Assembly (NCBI GenBank): GCA_947034885.2
Contig: OX344749.2
Coordinates: 44,421,682 to 44,485,681 of the forward strand
DNA length: 64,000 nt
From: Thuidium tamariscinum
Lineage: Eukaryota > Streptophyta > Bryopsida > Hypnales > Thuidiaceae
Direction of reading: 5' to 3'
Part shown: in pieces, positions 48,113-59,838 of the stretch
How the letters are laid out: each line of letters begins with the position of its first letter
Numbering within the stretch: position 1 is the stretch's first letter
The notes under the pieces: generated by a model
Seen by the model: only the letters and a program-made list of their open reading frames with translations
Database searches by the model: none
What the model was told of the DNA's origin: nothing
Position numbers and translations under genes: made by a program

Positions 48113-49720
48113 CATCTACCTTCAATATTCATTTGAAGGAGATCTAAAAATATTTTTATAATTTCTCCCATACAAATGCTTTTGACTTTCATACTTTACA
48201 TTGCTTTCTGTGATATAAACTTCAGAAGAATAATAGAACTTATATTTCATAATACACTTGTATTTTGCCCCAATTCCTTGGACTTTTAAAGGTTAGGAAT
48301 GAAATTCAATATTTTTCTTCCTTACATGTTTTTATCCCAACTCTCAATTCAATATAAAAAATTAGAAAATAAAAATTAACAATGCAAAAGTTTTATATTA
48401 AGAAGATTAAAAGTCAATAAATGTAACCAAATAAAGTCCAAAATAAATTATTTATTTCACTTAAATTATAAATATCTTGCAATCTATAAGGTCAACATTC
48501 TTGAAATTTCTTCCACACATTTATAGAACAATAGTACAAGATTCTATGAATATATATATAAAAAGGAGCACTTCTTCAAAAAGAGTTGATCCATTACAAT
48601 AGAAATGATAATTTTGAGTGTTTTTTGTGAGAAAAAGGCTTGGGGACATTGGAGGTCAAGAATGGGCATTGTTACTTCTGAATGGAAGTTCTAAGTGTGG
48701 ATTCCTCTAATTTAGTTGTTTTTTGGGTGAGATTCTTTTGCTATAATTATTGTTGTTGGAACTCTTCAATTTCTTTGTCAGGTGCAATTATTGTATGTGA
48801 TCTCCTATCTACCATGAACTATCTACCATGAATTGCCTATTACTACCTAGTTGGTTTCCATGTCCCCACCCTTTCGAAAAATTGGGAGCTGTCCAATGTA
48901 TTTTAAAAAAAATTCCACCTCCCCTTCAAGAAAAATCAATAGCCATCGAATTGATATAAAATACTTATATATATATGGAAGTATGAATATGAAAATACAT
49001 ATATAGTAGTTCAAATATGGATACAACTTTTGGATATGGCATACTATATGCATATGAGATACAAAATATAGTATGTGGGATTGTCCCATATTGATAGCAT
49101 TGACCCCGCTTTCTCAAAATTATTATAGGGGGTGGAGGTGGGATTTAAAAACTTAAAAATTGTTTTACTTCATGGTACATAGTTTTATACTATACTATAC
49201 AACATAAAGAGGCAGTATCCGTTTGTACCAAATCTCCATTGTTGAGACTAATGTTTGATAAGTTAGTACCTTTCATTTGTATACATATGATCTATACTAG
49301 GAGATCCCTATATAATTCCTGTCTTTATATGTACAAGTCTGCTACTGAAAGCTTACAATGTACAATAAAATTGGTACATTTTGGTAAGCATAATTTCCAT
49401 TACATTCTTAAGCAATCCCAATCAAGCATACCAACTTTTAGTTTCAAATAACCAAAATCTCATTTTTAATGAATTACTAGTTAAAGTCATTTTTCATGGT
49501 TTTACATAATATTCTATTGTAACAAGTGATGATGAATTTTTGTTAAATTGATTTGCTTTGGTATGTAGGAAACATCCATATGCACATCTTTCATAATAAA
49601 TAACACCCCTTTAAATATCAAAAATATGTGACTAAGGAAAAAATCGATGTTAGGCATTATATGACCAAACTTTGTAAAATAAATATCTCAAAATTTTAAC
49701 TAAATTTTGGCAAAGTTATT
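48113..49720. other. AT-rich stretch, no gene seen
   Basis: No convincing gene. A fragment of the FB2 arm occurs at about 49440-49620 ('ggaaacatccatatgcacat'). Confidence 0.4.
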
Positions 49721-49835
49721 GTTAGATTTTACAATCACAATAATCAATTTTTTTCCTTTTCATTTCTAGAATACTTTAAAATTAGAATTTCTCATTATTT
49801 TATTTTAAAAAGATGACTAATGTATACAACTATAA

Positions 49836-51201
49836 CCCCTAAAATGTCCAAGGCCTTTTTTGAGCTTCTAAGAATTTGCTCTTAAATGAACAAAAAGCTA
49901 ACATTTTGATATGTTGTATGAATTTTTTTTAAATTGAATTGTAAAAAATTTAAACTGGATATGTTAGAAATCATATAGGAAAAGAAAACATGACAATCAC
50001 TTATGAATTAAAAAAGTGTAATGTTTGATTATGAGGGTGTGAAAATTGCAAAACGGAAGTGAAGTCTTTCAATCCTCATTTCATATGTCTAATCTAAAAA
50101 GTTGGGGTCTCCAAAAGAAATATGAGATTAAAGGGCCAAACATGTATAACTCCAATCAATTTATGGCTCCTCAAAATCTATTCTAGAATATTTGCAAGAA
50201 ACATAGGTCTTATTTTCAGTCACAATGTGGGTAACTTTTGAAGCACAAGTCCAATGAACATAAAATTTTGTTTTGAACATGTCTTACTTTATCGCAATAA
50301 GATTCTTTGTTTTTTATAAATTACAAAAATCATTCTATATATTAAAACCATTTCTATTGAGCTGTCACAAGGTGTAATTTACAATTTTCACTATGTTATA
50401 AAGTGTCTAAATTTAATGATTTGTAGACAAAACTTTCATGGTCTATTTGTATAGGTGTAAAATATATATCTTCTAAATGAACTCTGAAAATATGTTACTT
50501 TATGTCTTCTGCATGAGTACAAATAGAACTTTTGTTGTACACAATTTTTGAACATTAAAGATGGTTTTAAGATCATTCTTTTGCTGAAATCTCATCAACA
50601 TCAACATCAACTCTTTTCAAATGGCCAATTTTTAGTTTTAAAAAAAATTGAATTTCCTATTTTTTACAAATTAAAATGTGAAAGTACCAATTTTAATGAG
50701 ATTTTGTACTTTTCTACCTAGAGATTTTTTCTATGCTTTTCCTTTCTAGGGTACCTTCTTTTTATAGGTGTATATATGAAATATACTTTTTACATTTTTA
50801 AAAATTGGTATTCTAATTTCAAAGTACTCCCAAAAAATAAAAAATACTTGGAAAATGCTACAAAAACCACATGATGTTTCTTGCAATGGCCCTCTACTAT
50901 TTTCTTAAACAAATATAGAATGTGATTTTTCCTCTAAGATCTAGTGGCAGTTGAGGCTCATTATTTTTCAAGAGTCTTCAACACTATGGAAAGTTAAAAT
51001 TGCAATAGATATCCTTGTACAAAATCATGAATAAAAAAATCACAGCCAATCATTTTCAAAATTGGATTTTTGATGCTAAAACTAGACTTCAAGAACAATT
51101 TTTCAAAAAATATAAACTACTATAAGTAGCAATTTGGTTGAGTATTCTTGAACTTCTAAATATAGATGGCTCCAAAATTTGGTACCTCAAGCATTTAGGA
51201 G
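49836..51201 (+). mobile_element. DNA transposon family F, copy F3, split by E4
   Basis: Bounded by 'CCCCTAAAATG' at 49836 and 'GCATTTAGGAG' at 51201, with TAA on both sides (49833-49835; TTAA 51202-51205). Its body matches F2, but the match is interrupted at 50186-50892 by a family E element. Without it the length is about 660 bp. Confidence 0.7.
50186..50892 (+). mobile_element. MITE family E, copy E4 inside F3
   Basis: About 707 bp with terminal repeats containing 'TTGCAAGAAACAT' and 'ATGTTTCTTGCAA'. It is flanked by TCTA at 50182-50185 and 50893-50896. The interior follows the family order ('cttctgcatgag', 'ccaatttttag', 'ggtgtatatatg'). The 4-bp target duplication agrees with the CTTA seen around the 44360 copy. 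Confidence 0.7.
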
Positions 51202-51914
51202 TTAAGATGAAGGTAACCACCAAAGGAGAAAACTATAACTTTTTTTTCTTTAAAAAGAAGACTTGAAAATTGCCAAATTAAAAAAATAGATGCTTTGATG
51301 TTTCTAAAAAAATCCTAGAAAATTAAATTAAAATTAAAAATAATAATAGACTATTTATAACAACTCTATTGAAATGTTTTCCAACAAAAAAGCACAATAA
51401 TAATATTTTAAATGTTTGGAAATGCATGTAAAAAGAAGCTCATTTTGTTGACTTCTATTACAACATAAAATTAATTATTTTTTAAATTCCTTGGAACAAT
51501 AGTTGCAAGTCTACTAGGAGACCACCCTTCTATTTCAACTCCAAATCTATGTTGAAAGGAATTACATATTACTAAAAAGAATTGGCAATTGAGACAAAAA
51601 TTTGGAGCTTTTTCTAGATATTAAAACATTTTTGAAGATGCAAAAAATTTAGCCAAGGTGAGGCCAAGGTATACAACAATCATGAATAACTTAAACTATG
51701 AATCTTGAGTCATATGGAACCAAAATGCAAATTTTATGTCGAAAAAACAAATCTACATGCAAGATGTGAGAAGAAATAGTACCAAGTGTTTTTTCTTGCT
51801 ATCAATGAGATGCCAAATTTGAGTTGCAGATTTATCATATGGTACTTTACTCCACCTTCTTGGAGGATAGGTTCAGTTAATTTTTAGAGTTAATCAGAAG
51901 CTCCATTGAAGTCA

Positions 51915-52245
51915 TAAGGTAGAAGGTCCTATAATGGACCATCTAAGGGCTGAAACTGAATTTCAGTGAGGTAAAACTTCTAGAAATATTTTTCAGCAAA
52001 TTTTCCTTGAAAGACAAGTAGAATTGACATTTAACCCAATTTGTTTTGTATTTTTTGGAGCTTTATGGAATTAGTTATCAAATTTTGAAGTTGAAGTGAT
52101 ATAGGGCTCTAAAATGGAGCATTGCCTAAAATGTACACAGTTTTTACACCATTGAAGGCTATGAAAAAGAAACATGTACAAATTGTCCACATTTAAGATA
52201 GGGCTCCATTTTAATGCCTGCTCCATTTAAGGACCTCCTCCCTTA
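51915..52245. mobile_element. MITE family M, copy M3
   Basis: 331 bp from 'TAAGGTAGAAGGTCCT' to 'AGGACCTCCTCCCTTA', terminal inverted repeats. Nearly the same length and interior as M1 at 29928. It is non-coding. Confidence 0.75.
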
Positions 52246-52749
52246 CTCAAGGTGCATTAGAGTAGGTTGTTCACTAATGACGGAGTTCTTGTCTTGTGGT
52301 CGGTTCTATGTTGTGATCATTGTTTCAAAATACTGAAACATGTTCACGAGGCCATCCCTTAGGAAGGACCATGGTGCCATATTGCACCATTTCATAATAA
52401 ATTTTTACTTTTCGTTGAATAAAAGTAATCTTTTTTCATATCCATTTAAAATGTAGAAGAAATCGTCAAATCTGAATGAAAAAAGTGTATGAATATGATA
52501 AAAAATGATTTTTGGTCCAAAAGATGGATGGATGTAGACATACAATGTTTCACCAAATTTCAAGTGATTGCCATCTTTGCACTTTCTCAAAAGAAAAAAG
52601 ATAGGGCAGGGCAAGGCTAGATCTTGTCATTTTGGACCCAACAAAGATGACAAAGTTGTATGAGAGCTTAAAACATTCACAGCCCCAAACTACAAACTGC
52701 ACTTTCATGAACAAACTCTAGTTCCAAATGGCAGTTAAGCTAAACTCAA
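52246..52749. other. Spacer between MITEs M3 and M4
   Basis: About 500 bp with a short minus-strand frame (52614-52405) of no recognisable product. No repeat partner is seen. Confidence 0.35.
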
Positions 52750-53031
52750 TAAGGTAGGTACACCCAAAAGCGCCCTGTTCCTAAAAGTGCCATCTACAGT
52801 GCACATACATTTCCGAAATCAGTCATGTTCACAGACTGTAGATGGTGCTTTCAGAAACAGACTTTGACTGTTAATAACTTTTGCATACGGTATCCAAATC
52901 CTGTGTTCTTTGGTGTGTTGGAACATGCTTTCACTTGCCAACAAGACTACATGAAAATGTGAACTAATTAATAGCAGGAACTAGGCTCAGTATGAATAAG
53001 TGTCGCTTTTGGGTGTACTTAACTTACCTTA
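52750..53031. mobile_element. MITE M4, abutting the copy C promoter
   Basis: 282 bp from 'TAAGGTAGGTACACCC' to 'GGGTGTACTTAACTTACCTTA', with 'aaaagcg' and 'cgctttt' extending the pairing inward. A second, internal palindrome pairs 'gccatctacagt' (52789) with 'actgtagatgg' (52835). The TAAGGTA tip is shared with M1-M3 but the interior differs. It ends about 18 bp before the TNL leader homology begins. Confidence 0.75.
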
Positions 53032-53073
53032 CTGTTTTAACTTGAGCTCCGAAGTCTGCCCTACCTCCACCTA

Positions 53074-53094
53074 CCAATCGCGTCCCGCCACGTG
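53074..53094 (+). promoter_or_regulatory. CCAAT box + G-box, TNL copy C
   Basis: CCAAT at 53074-53078 and CACGTG at 53089-53094, 10 bp apart as in copies A and B. This is the promoter-proximal element of the only copy with an intact reading frame. Confidence 0.6.
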
Positions 53095-55534
53095 TCTGCA
53101 GTGGACTGAGTCTCAGGAGCCTGACTCATGGCTTCGAACGAGAAGTGGAGAAGCCCTCGATTTCCACACCGTTCGCCTGCGCCTTGTCATTCGAACTGAA
53201 CCCCCAAAGAGCCATTCTCTCCGCAGCAGCTGAACCTTGCATTTCGATTCTCGCCACGGTGATGCTCGGCAGGTCAAGCGCAACCCGGCGTGGACACAAA
53301 ATTCCTCTCGAGCAACTGAAAGCTGTGGGGATCGTCCTCGAAGCTTCTGCAACAGGGTAAGATGCCCTTTCCTGTCGATCTGGAATTCTGATGCTGCTGT
53401 TTTGATTTGAGAACGCGACGCTTTGTTCGGTTTGTGCTTGAAGTCCGCAAGGGATTCGGTGATCGGGTCCTGAGGTCGTCTTCTAGAGGTCGTGTTTTTA
53501 CCGACAATTTTCCACTTTCCTAGCGAAGGGCTGTTGCAGCTTAGTTGGTGGTAAATGAATGGAGGAAATGAATGCCTGGCGGATCACATGGCCGTCATCT
53601 GAGCGTTGTGCAGATTTTTTCTTTTTTGGCTTTAGATATGGCTCCAGTGTGTATCGCACTGGAGCGATTCCTCCTTGAACAGGTACGATGGTGTCGGTTC
53701 TCGCGAACTTCCAAATCTCAGTCGGGTGCCACTCTCTGTTAGGGTTTGAAGAGAGAAGTGGTGGTCCATGGCTGTGCTGAAGAGGGGCCTGGAGTTTAAG
53801 TGATGAACTCTATTCCTTTGCAAGCATGTTGGGCTTGCTGTACTGTTGCTGCTGATTCATCCCGGTGGAGTGTCCAGTTACATTTCATCTGTATGGAAGC
53901 CACGAATGAAGTAACTAGTGGCTTAGATACGAACCCTGGTCTGAGAGCCTGTCGTGAAGTTCAGGGAAATGGTCTTGAGTGACTGTTGTCGATTCAAATA
54001 TATGCTTCGAACTCTCCTGCCTCGTGAATTTTCGTTTGTATTTGCAAACTGTGGGCACACTGATTAGTTGCCAAGGAAAGCATTTGATATAAAGAACTCG
54101 TGCTTCCGATGAACATCGGAATTGACGTCGCTTGATTATCCTCTCTGGAATGGTCCTGGGTAGACAGAAATGGGTCTTAAGCTATGATCTCGGAGCATGG
54201 GAACTGGGTGATGTGCGAGAGCTCAATGTTTCATTACCCGTCTCTTTGGCAGACAAGTCCCAAGTAGCAGCCAGGCACACAACGGCAGTTTGGAGAGTCT
54301 TGTCCAGCTGCAGTGGTGGATGTCTGCTTTTTGGATCAGGTGAAGAAATTGTGGCGGTGTGTTTGACGTCCCTCCGGTCCACTCCTGTGGTTCTTTTGTA
54401 TTAGCTGTGGTTTAATGGGTTTTAAAAACTCATTTCCTGAATTCTTACGACAGTTTCAGTTCACCAACGTTCACTGGTATTGTACATACAGACGTGTCCC
54501 CCTCTTATCTTCTATGACAGGTCTTAAATTGCTTTCTGTGATAATGCAGTGTGTGTGTGTTGGGCATGAGTACGACGGTGGTGGTCTTGTCCATTTCTAG
54601 ATGTTGGAATTTTTTTTCCCTCTAACCTCCCCTTGTAATTGAGATTATTGAGTTTTTTTCCACTGCTTTCATATTCTTGCTGGGGATAGCATTTGCTTAG
54701 GTTTGGTAAAAGTGGGCATCGTTGATATCAATCTTGCTCTCATCAAGAAAGCAAGATGCTGTCAAAGGTGGCCTCCTCAACGCAAGTGTCTGGTTTCATC
54801 CATTGAACTGGAAACCTGCTCCTGATGGACTTGGTCACTAGTTAGATCTCAAGGTTGTAGTATGGAAGAGGACCTTTGCAAGATTTGATGGGTTTGGCAA
54901 TTGTTACAGGAATCATACAGATTGTAATAAAATGGAGTTCTTTATTCATTTGTTCATTTGATGTGGGTCTGTCAGGTTGTTTTAACGGAGTTTGTGCGGA
55001 AGACAAGATCAACTATCTAAGCTGTAGGTGACTTGCCTTTTGATGCGTTCAGATTGCTTTACTTTTGTTGAAGACCTCCTACATTTCATTTGAGGAGTTT
55101 TTGATACTAAGAGTGATATGTTGGAGGACATAATATGAGAATGTCGAGGTTTTAAATTAAGGTGCTACTTTTGGATGAAATTAGATTTGAAGATTATTTT
55201 CATCTATGTTGTTGAGGTTCTTGATTGGCATGTGATGATGAGTGGGGTTTTAGGTCAGCAATGAAATGGAAGATGATGAACTGAGAATTATCAAGAAGTT
55301 ATTTTGGTGAATTCTCAAATAGGTGATGTACTCTTGCTTATGAGCTGGATGAGGGACAACATTCACTAGTTGTTAATGCTTATGGCTTTTTTGTACCTTC
55401 TTGTTCGTAGTTGACAATTTTTGGATCAATGTATGTTATGGTGTTTACTTGTTTTCTTGTTGTTTTATAAGTAACGAAGCTATTGCAATTACATGAACTT
55501 GTCTCCTATTGATATATGCTATTTCAAGGTGCAG
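53095..55534 (+). other. 5' leader exon and leader intron of TNL copy C
   Basis: The leader ends at donor GTAAG at 53357. The acceptor 'gtgcag' at 55529-55534 precedes the TIR start, giving an intron of about 2.18 kb. From about 54120 to 55040 the sequence is almost identical to 12805-13700 of copy A, which points to a recent shared origin or gene conversion. The 90-codon frame common to A and C in this part has no ATG and is broken in B. Confidence 0.45.
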
Positions 55535-55547
55535 GTCTAGGGAAGTC

Positions 55548-58500
55548 ATGGGGAGTGATCTTCTCTTAGAACCCAAGTACAAGATTTTCTTGAGCCATAG
55601 TGGAGCTCAAAAGGAGTTTGTGGATCACTTGTGCAAAGCCTTGGAGGATCGATTTCACTATCCCTTCTTTGATAGACGCCATGAGAGCTTACCAAAAGGT
55701 GAACAATTTCCAAAGTTGATTGTTCAAGCAGCAAAGCAATGTGAAATGTTGATTGTGGTTGTGTCGGATGAATATTTCATGTCCAAGTGGCCCATGATTG
55801 AGTTGAATGCCTTTGTTCACACTCACAAGCTACACCATGAACTAGAGAGTTCCTCCAAGGCACCAAAGATATTACCTTTGTTTTATGGATTATCGGTCAG
55901 TGCTTTGGATGATGCAACCTTGCAAAAGAAATGGTTTGCAAAGTGGGAGTCTTTGGCTGAGGCTGATCCAAAGAATCGAATCATTGTGAATGATTGGAAG
56001 TATGCCTTGGAAGTATTGAAGTCTTTCAATGGCCTCCCATATGATCGGGATTTGAAAGAGAGTGTGGCTTATACAAAGAAGGTTGTTTCTTCAAATAAAA
56101 GGTGGGATGATTCCCATGTGCAAGGGAAATCCAATATTTGTCAGGTAATGAACTTTGGGCTTGGAGTTGTTTATTCCCCTTTTCCTTTCCTTTGTCTTCA
56201 CGTTATGGAACTATGTCTATGTGTTTGTTGAATGTAAAGAGATATTAGTTGATTGGGTTTTTTGTTTGGGTGGATTGAGTAGGTGCTTAGTGAGAAGATT
56301 GAAGGACTTGGGGTTTCCGATAAATACAATGTGAAAGTGCTTGGTTTGTACGGAGTTGGTGGTATTGGCAAGACCACCACTTGCAAGACCTTGTGCAACG
56401 AATTTTCAAACAAGGATGAAGGGAAGGTTTGCCATATTGAGTTCCCAATTGATCCTAAGAGTGATTCTGGTCCTAGGAGTGATTCCAAGGAATTCTTTCA
56501 AAAGGTTTTGTGCGACTTGATAGGGAAGAGCATGGATTTCATTCAACATTTGAGTGAAGGAGAGGTGAGCTTTGATGGTTACACGCTTCATCTATGTATG
56601 TAGTTGATTTGAAGTTAGGGAAGTTGAAATTGTTGAAGATTAGGTCTTGAAGACTTGGTGAAATTGAATTCTTTCGGCTATCTTTTGTAGTAAAGTGCTA
56701 GTATTTGCAATCCTTGTTTGTTGTAGATGAACTTTTGAATGTTTGTCATGCATAGTTGGTTGGGATAGTCTCGTACCGCAGAATGAGAGCCTGTAAGGAT
56801 GCATTTTTGCTTTTGAACCTTGGATTTGTGTTGTTGGAAGCATTGGGAATGTCTTCATTTTGAGACTCTCATAGATTTATGTGGTGATTGTATGTTTAGT
56901 GCAAGGATGTTTTGCGTAAAAGTCTTTTCAAGGAAAGAACTTTTTTGGCAATGGATAATGTTTTTGATAGCCACCAATCAATTGAGTTGGCAAAGACATT
57001 TTTGAATCTTCCATATCATGTGGAGAGTTTGGTGGTTGTAACGGCTCGCTCCCAAAGTGTTCTTGAGTTATTGGGGATCAAAGGAGATGCATGTCTTGAA
57101 ATGCCGGATCTTGACAAGGGGGATGCAATGAAGTTGTTTTTACACCATGTAGTTGGTGGCAACAAGTTTTTTACAATTGAAGAGAAACATGATGTAATGA
57201 CTTGTGTAAGGAGGTGTTATTTCTCTAAAGGCCATGGACAAGGCCATCACTATCATCCCTTGGCCTTGCGTTGTTTGGGGTTGCAGTTGGGTTGTTTTGG
57301 AGAGAGCCCTTTAGAATGGGTGAAGCATTTGCCTCGCGCAAGGGCATTCAATTTTTTGGATGGAGAAAACCCTGTATTTGATATTTTGAGGAGTGGTTTT
57401 GACTTGCTACTAGAGGAGGATCAGACTTTGTTTATGGATGTGGGATGTTTTTTCAATACCATGAGTTTTAGTTTGATGTCGTGGTTGTGCACTTTACACC
57501 AAAAAGATGAGGAAACGATAAAAATGAAGGTAGATCTATATTTACGCATTTTCTAGATGTGAAGTTTTTGCTTTCTAGGCCTTGTTCTCTACATAGTCAT
57601 GCACCAAGATTGTTGTAAGGAATTCACTTTTTTAATGAATTCTTTTTTCCTATTTGTTTATTTTAGTTACTATACAAAGTTTAGTTTTTTTTTCATATAT
57701 TGTTGTGGTTGTGGTTTGGCAGTTGGAGCACTTGAGGCACAAAGGCTTGTTAGAGCATGTGGATTTGAGATTTAACCAAGTTACCAGACACGATCTTTAT
57801 CTTGAGTTTATAAGACTTGAGTTGGGAGGGTCTTTCAGCAAGTCAAGCAACTTGAGTGAGCGGATGTGGGTGAAAATAGAAGATGGTGATTTGACAAAAC
57901 TAAAATATAGACCTCAAGGAAGATGTTGGCATAAGTTGATACGACTTCATATTGATTTGTGGGGAGGAAGTGTTGAAAGTTTGAAGGGCATCAAATGGAA
58001 ATACTTTGCAAATGTTGAGGTATTAATACTACGAAGTGTGCATTTGGAGCATGGTGCTTTAAATCTGGCAAGCTTGGTATGTTTAAGGATTTTACATCTC
58101 TATTCTATGAGAGATGTTGAGGAAATTGAGGGCTTAGGAGAATTGGAGAACCTTACTCATTTTGAATGTTATCAATTCAGGCATGAGGTCCCAATTCGCA
58201 TAGGTGGGCAATTTCCTTCGTCCCTTAAATTATTGAAGATTGTAGGGCTGGTTATATTGGTGTCGAACGCACTTGCACAATGCAACAATTTAGTCAAATT
58301 AGAGCTTGATAGTATTGAAGCTCTTTCATTGGATCTCGGCAATTGTTGGTCTTTGGAAAGTGCAAAGTTGTGCGGAATTCGGAAGTTGCACACTTTGTTG
58401 GGACTTGGTACTTGTCAAGTGTCTTGCCTTCAATCCCTTTCAATCATATTTTGCAAGAATTTGGTTCATATTCCAAGAATAGATCATCTTATTTCCTTGA

Positions 58501-59123
58501 AGAAATTATATCTGGACTTCTCTTCGGACCATCAAATATCCATTATGCTCAATTTTCTTACTCTAACAAAACTTCAAGTCTTGGAATTACGAACAAATGA
58601 GAATCTTGCAATGCATGTAGAGGGTTCCATTCCTTTCCAACTTCAAAAACTTAAGTTGCAATTGAGCAAATCAAACAGGGGATTGAATCTACATGGATTC
58701 AATCAACTACAAGTTCTAGACTTGAGTTGTAGTTTCACATTGAAAACCTTGGCTAAATTAGGAGATTTGCCTAAACTATGGCACCTTAATCTTGGGAATT
58801 GCCATTGTCTAGAGCAGTTGCCCAACTTAAGTAAGTCGAAGAACCTTGAAGAACTCAACCTTAAGGGATGCCTTGCCCTCATCCTTCATGAAAGAGATAT
58901 TCAAATATTGTCTGAGTTGCCTTTGTTGCAACTGGTGCCTTTTGATTACGGCGGCGACGTGATCAAGGAAGAGTGCTCCACGTTGGATTTTCATCGACGA
59001 AAGTTGGTAATGTATCGACGTCAAGGCTCGTTGACTTATGAGCAAGAGGAGAGAGATTTAGGCCCACCTCCGATTGAAATCGGAAACCTAGAAGGAAATG
59101 GAATATGGAGATGCAAATCCTAG
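55548..59123 (+). CDS. TIR-NB-LRR immune receptor, copy C (intact)
   Basis: Exons by splice model: 55548-56144, 56283-56564, 56906-57529 and 57723-59123, all phase 0; 967 residues. The start is the first ATG after the leader acceptor. TIR about residues 10-170, with 'IFLSHSGAQKEF' and Glu85 in 'WPMIEL', the position of the NAD-cleaving Glu in plant TIRs. NB-ARC: P-loop GVGGIGKTT (Lys229), a Walker B-like LAMDN (Asp310, Asn311), VVTARS (338-342 region), HPLALRCLG (410-418), and RHD (523-525) at the MHD position. LRRs run from about 540 to 930. The family acts as intracellular pathogen sensors that oligomerise and hydrolyse NAD. Differences from A and B are a 7-codon deletion at the end of the TIR exon, a 6-codon duplication after the P-loop ('DPKSDSGPRSDS') and a different C-terminal end. 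No signal peptide or membrane segment is seen. Confidence 0.88.
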
Positions 59124-59838
59124 ACAGATCTCTTGACTCGCAGATTCAAATCTTCTGCTTAGTCGGATTTTTTCAGATTATGAAGATTCTTCCGAGTTTT
59201 CAGATTGAAACCATGTTGGCACTGTCTCCATAGTGAATGTATTGAATGTCTCTCTTCTTGAAAAGCCTTCTAGAGGTATCTACAGGATTACCAAGCTGGC
59301 GACGTGATTTGGCAGAAGACTATGGTGTCTTGGGGTCCAGCTTAGGTCCAGAGAGGGGGCGTTGGATTATTTTGGAACCAGCACTTGGTTTGAGCGACAA
59401 GCAAGTGGTAGTTTTGTTCGTTGAGCAGGTGACTTCTGCTCAAAAGTTTCAAGTGTGACTACTTTGGGTTTCATTGATGGGACTCATCCATATCGTGTGA
59501 GCCACAACATTAGCGCAACCTCCATTGCTGGGCTCAATGTTTCACAGTTTCTTCCATTTGCCATTAGTTTTCTCCGTAGGGGATCCCATGCGACTTCTGA
59601 CCGTCATATTTAGGCCAAGGGTTAGCAGATTGAGTTTGTCAGGAATTTGCTTGCAACTGAGAGTGTGTTAGCATTGATGGACACGAGTATGGATCACGTG
59701 TATTAGGATAGTGGTGCAAGTAGCTTACTTCTGTTGAGTAATGGCGGCACCCCCAGTGATGTGACTTTCGACTATAGATTTGATTCACCATGCCCTCTTT
59801 TTCCTCAGCGCACCTTAGACTGCGCCTTTGTGGAAACC
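59124..59838 (+). other. 3' UTR and truncated 3' module, copy C
   Basis: Collinear with 17830-18535 and 36730-37420 ('aaccatgttggcactgtctc', 'gggggcgttggattattttg', 'gcaccttagactgcgcc'). It stops within 'gtggaaaccc' at about 59838, where it joins flank repeat T directly. The rest of the module seen in A and B (about 3.7 kb in A coordinates, 18540-22225) is missing. Confidence 0.55.

Larger units (their letters stand above)
49730..51800 (-). mobile_element. MITE family E, copy E5, split by F3
   Basis: The left part (about 49730-49835, ending 'atgtatacaactataa') and the right part (51202-51800, starting 'ttaagatgaaggtaaccacc') together read as an inverted family E element. The join falls in the E phrase 'cctataagatgaa', which supplies the TAA target of the F3 insertion. 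The right end carries 'aagtgttttttcttgc'. The exact left end is unclear. Confidence 0.6.
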
